A program made the position numbers and the translations under genes. Source: Adiantum capillus-veneris (Eukaryota > Streptophyta > Polypodiopsida > Polypodiales > Pteridaceae). Taken from it: a stretch of DNA of 62,000 bases. Below are positions 58,265-62,000 of this stretch, one piece after another. The DNA lies in contig CM043955.1 in the NCBI GenBank assembly GCA_014529385.2, forward strand, positions 137,691,108 through 137,753,107. The letters are read 5' to 3'. The stretch's first letter is position 1. Every line of letters begins with the position of its first letter. A model generated the notes under the pieces. The model was not told the origin of the DNA. It did no database searches and was given only the letters and a program-made list of their open reading frames with translations.

Positions 58265-59841
58265 TGTAACATTTAATGGTCTAAAAACTTATGTGTAGCG
58301 GAAATTAGCATGAACATAGTGGGAATTTTATTAGAATAGATTCCTAATGAGAATTACAAGAGTGCTTGGGTGGAGAGAGCAACAAAAAGCATAACACCTA
58401 GTTAGATAGCATCAACAATACTTTCAAAAGAGAGAGAAATTAAGCTATTGACAACAGTTGAGGACCGGATTTGCATGGAGCCGGTCCCCCCTCCAAAAGG
58501 CTTTGTATTATGGTTTCTCCCATCAAGAGAGACATTGTACAATACAATTCTTTGTGTTCCTTCAAGACTAGCTAGTGCAATGAAGATGAAAGCTTCATGC
58601 ACTAAGCAAAACACTTAGTAAACACAACTTTAATTATCCCCGTTCTCAGACCCAAGACCTCACACACCTTCGAAGATGGTGAGAGCTAGCAGGGTATGAG
58701 AGTAGATTGAGAGGAAGAAGGAGTATCTTACGAGAGAGATGTACATCTTCTCACATAATCACTCATATTAGCATAGCTTTAGCTTAGTAATTAGCTTGAT
58801 AGAGGAGATGAGCATGCATTGAAGCTTGGCTCTTGGTTGGATTTGCATCCACAAGCCAAGAGTGTGTCGATGTAGGCTTCTATCTCACAAGCTTGGAGTA
58901 GGTGATGAGCTCTCCATTAAAGGTTGGGAAGAGATAGTCTTCTCTTTCTTCACACATGAGATTGTCTGTGAGTGTGTGTGATAATGCCTTGCAAAAATCA
59001 GCCCCCTGTCTCTCTTGGGCGAGCCCTCTTGCTATTTGCTCTTGCTCAGCCCTCATGGACCTCCCCAAGTCAAGCCTATCACAATTAAGCAGCATAAGTG
59101 ATAGCCTTCTCACATGTGTCCCCCTTTCCCCTTTTGTGAGAGATTTATGTAATTTAATAATTAAACTAAACTCTCATTGGACCCCTTTGCCTCCTGGCCA
59201 ATAGGAAACAGGCAAGCCATTGGGCTCCTGAATGCTCATTGGACCCCTTGGGAGACTGTCCAATAGTCTTCTAGGAGACTTAATTCTCATTGGTTCTTTT
59301 ATTAAGTGTTTTTAAATTAATTAAACTAGATTAACTCTAGCCTAATTCTCATTGGTCCACCTCTAAGGCCATCCAATAGGAATTGGGTACTCCTTGTGGG
59401 TATCTGGGCTAGGGAGCTAACATGTGTCCCTAATTCCCTTTGTGTAAAGGGAGCTTGTGTGTGTGTGTGTGTGCCTTTCTCTCTCATCCCCTAGAAGAAA
59501 GGCTCACCCCCTCCCTTGTAGGGATATGCAAAGAATGTTTTTCTCACACACAAAGCATCCAATGCCCCTAGGTTTGACCTTTGGACATAACCATTGAATT
59601 TTGGAACCTTAGCACTTTGGAAGTCTTAATGGGCTGAACCTTAGGGTCTTTTTAGCCCATTGTTGCACATGGATCTTTTGCAGATGGCCCCCCCTTTGGA
59701 TCTCCTTTGGATCCCTACTGTGGCCGGTCTGCTAGCTTAACCAATATTCTAGCTTTTTCTCCCCTGGCACTTCCCCACATTAAATGATCAGTTTAATATG
59801 AGAAAATCATTTAGGAGAATTAGATATTGATTATTATGACA
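58265..59841 (-). repeat. 5' LTR of element I, complete
   Basis: 1,577 bp. The plus strand begins TGTAACATTTAATGG and ends ATTATTATGACA, giving TG...CA ends on the minus strand. Contains (GT)n near 59456-59472. The 58967-59841 part matches the truncated 3' LTR. Confidence 0.88.
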
Positions 59842-60587
59842 TTTTCAGTCACTGAAGACAACAATCATTACCAAACTAGTACTTCCACAATCCAATTAGG
59901 AAGTGATTTTTCATGTACATGTTGATGTATCTGAATGGAAATGGGTGCCATATTGGCACAACTTGGAGGAAAATTGGATTATCATGTATATCTTGCAAGC
60001 AGAAGGTTTAGTAGGGTAGAGTAGGGATTTTCTACCATAGAGCCTGAGAAGCTTTGGGAATGGTTTTCAGTGTAACCAAATCCAGATATTATCTACTGTG
60101 CAAATGGTTTCATTTCTATGCAATTTGGGGCCAAAAGGTGGGATTTGATGCTTGCAATAAAGACATTTTGTGTGAAAATTGTCTCAAAACATACAAAAAA
60201 AGTTGGTGGCTTTAGGCCATGTGGCCATTAATGATGAGGAAAGTGAGTTAGAACTAACTCTACTACATGAGAAGATAAGGATCTGAGGCCAAAAAAATAA
60301 AGTTTGTAATTTTTTTTTGGGTAAAAAGCATTTATCGTAAAAACGGCCCAGGAAGCGCAAGAAAAAGGCCAAATTGGACGTTATTGCATCTCACTCACAT
60401 AAGGAAATTCTTGACCGATTAGAAACATCTAAGTTTTTCTATTCTGATAATTTTGGAGACTACGGGAAGAGCTCTTTTGTTTAAGGCCCCAATTGTACAC
60501 ATTCTTGTTGAATCAAAACATGCCAGAGCTTGGGTTTTCTCCCTCTATGCTTCTCCCTTCTCTTCTTTTGTGCAATTCTATCGGGTT

Positions 60588-60618
<31 letters not shown>

Positions 60619-62000
60619 CTCCATCCGGCTGGTTGTGTGTGTGCAAAGAAAGAGAGAGAATGTGTGTGTAACAGGTCAAGTGTGTGGTAGAGATCAAGAA
60701 ACAGTTTTATAATTTGGTATGTGTTAAGCTGTGGTTTTTGTGGGCAATGGTGCGCACGAGAGAGTGTGATGAGATTTTTACTGTGATTTTTTTTGATTTG
60801 GTGTGATTTTTGAAAGGATGGTAGTGGCATGATTCCACTTGAGCTATAGAGAGGCAAGTGTGTGTTGTCGTGTGTATTTCTCCTTTCCTCCTTCCATCCT
60901 TTGGTGCCTCATTGAGGAATGCATTTGATTGCTCCTTGGTTGAAGACGACATTGAAGTAAAAACCAAGTTTTGAAGATGGAGGGCGGTTAATTGATTGCT
61001 CATTAAAATGTTTGGTGGTCGAATCAAGAGTTGATGAAGATGATGATGCCAAGTGTTGGCCCAATTTTCACAAGAGTTGAAGATCCTGAGGATTGGGTAG
61101 TGCATGATGATACATGATGCAAAGTTGCAAACAATGCCACTGTTGATGCGTGGATTACAACAAAGGTGTAGCTTGATGGTAGGAAGTTTGGGAAAGTTTT
61201 GAAAGACAGTTTGTCCTAAGGAAGCGGGTGCAATGGTGAAGGCATTGAAACAAAACACAAGTAAATATTTTTTTTTGTTTTTCTAGATCAAATTGAAAGT
61301 TGTTGGAAATAGTTGGAAGCTGCAACTCAATTTTGTGGTGGTGAATATTTCAAATTGTCAAAATTCTTGGATTATTTGTATCCAAGGATTAGGGAGAAGG
61401 TGGAATTTGGTGCATATAGCTATGCACGGATGGTTTATTCGGCCAAAGTGAAGAGCAAAAAACTAAAGTGAAAGTTGGAGATGGTCTTGTTGAAGCCTAC
61501 AAATTATGTACATGTCTCTTCAACAATAAAAGATGTGGTGCAAGCGAAGGTGATTCCAATTGTTGAGAGTGTAGAGTTAGCTTGGGTAAGACCTTTTTGT
61601 CCATTATGCCCCAATACAATTTCATATTTGCAATGTGTCCATGCCCATGGCAAACAAGCTCTTCAATGAGGATGAGGATTTTATTGAAGATGACTTGGGT
61701 GCAAATGGAATAGCAAATGCAAATTCTGAAGAGCAACATCTTGGGGGATGCACCATGTAATCCTAATGTATCATGTGAGTTCAAAAGAAGGGGTTTTTAA
61801 ATGCAAGCATTTTAGTCAAATTAACAAAGATACATTAACAAAAGGGTTTTTTATACTCCATTCTGAAAAATAAGGGGTCATTTTATTCATTCAAACATGT
61901 TAAAAGATGGGGTTTTTAAATATCCCTTGAACGCGCGTTATATAGCGTTTCCTTAATAGTGCACCCCTAGGCATGAATAGGTAAAAAAGCTAGTTCTCCA
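59842..62000. other. No gene recognised
   Basis: Contains (GT)n at about 60590-60612 followed by GA/GT-rich sequence. Fragments such as LEMVLLKPTNYVHVSSTIKD (61475-61669) look coding-like but no family is recognised. Confidence 0.5.

Larger units (their letters stand above)
51661..59841 (-). mobile_element. Ty3-type LTR retrotransposon, element I
   Basis: About 8.2 kb: 5' LTR, primer site, gag-pol, purine-rich tract, truncated 3' LTR. Domain order protease - reverse transcriptase - RNase H - integrase - chromodomain-like tail identifies Ty3/gypsy of the chromovirus kind. LTR halves differ at only a few dozen positions by eye, so insertion is fairly recent compared with other elements here. 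Confidence 0.9.

Overview
The window reads as a repeat-dominated stretch of a large land-plant nuclear genome. It has spliced genes, plant-type LTR-retrotransposon primer sites (initiator-Met-type and Asp-type), many GA/CA/TA microsatellites and long G or C runs. I see no convincing ordinary host gene and no tRNA or rRNA. The transposase types (a MULE-like protein with a WRKY-like zinc finger, an unassigned DDE transposase, a probable Penelope-like reverse transcriptase) make a seed-free plant such as a fern a reasonable guess, but the sequence alone does not prove it.

Layout: 1-3014 is a decayed MULE-like transposase on the minus strand, running off the left edge. 3183-4807 is a GC-rich hairpin cluster followed by CA repeats. 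5024-7569 is a five-exon gene joining a ParB-like domain to a DNA-methyltransferase-like domain. 8585-9583 is a Ty3 integrase/chromodomain tail with its polypurine tract and LTR start. 10632-17017 and 21961-30427 are two copies (A and B) of one DNA transposon with matching terminal inverted repeats. 17018-21960 holds microsatellites and dispersed repeats. 30630-39863 is a unit bounded by inverted arms of about 1.1-1.2 kb and containing a broken reverse transcriptase. 40106-41190 is a miniature Copia element with perfect target-site duplications. 43351-51660 is an LTR element with gag and protease but no visible polymerase, abutting the truncated 3' LTR of a nearly complete Ty3 element (51661-59841).

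The main result is the transposon at 10632-17017 and 21961-30427. Besides a DDE-type transposase it encodes, in both copies, a histone H3 variant. The protein starts with the first eight residues of mature H3 (ARTKQTAR), replaces lysine 9 with isoleucine, carries an acidic linker of roughly 170 residues, and ends in a recognisable H3 histone fold. The full-length layout inferred from the two copies is two plus-strand genes of unknown function facing two minus-strand genes (histone, transposase), with pairs of GC-rich hairpins where they converge. The copies have lost different parts: A lacks the plus-strand genes, and B lacks part of the transposase 5' region. Each carries its own stops or frameshifts, so these are decayed copies of a once functional element.

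Two unrelated units here therefore carry chromatin or DNA-modification type genes (H3 variant; ParB-methyltransferase). A second notable structure is a series of 24-bp palindromes at about 125-bp steps in the leader of the LTR element at 48292-50685.
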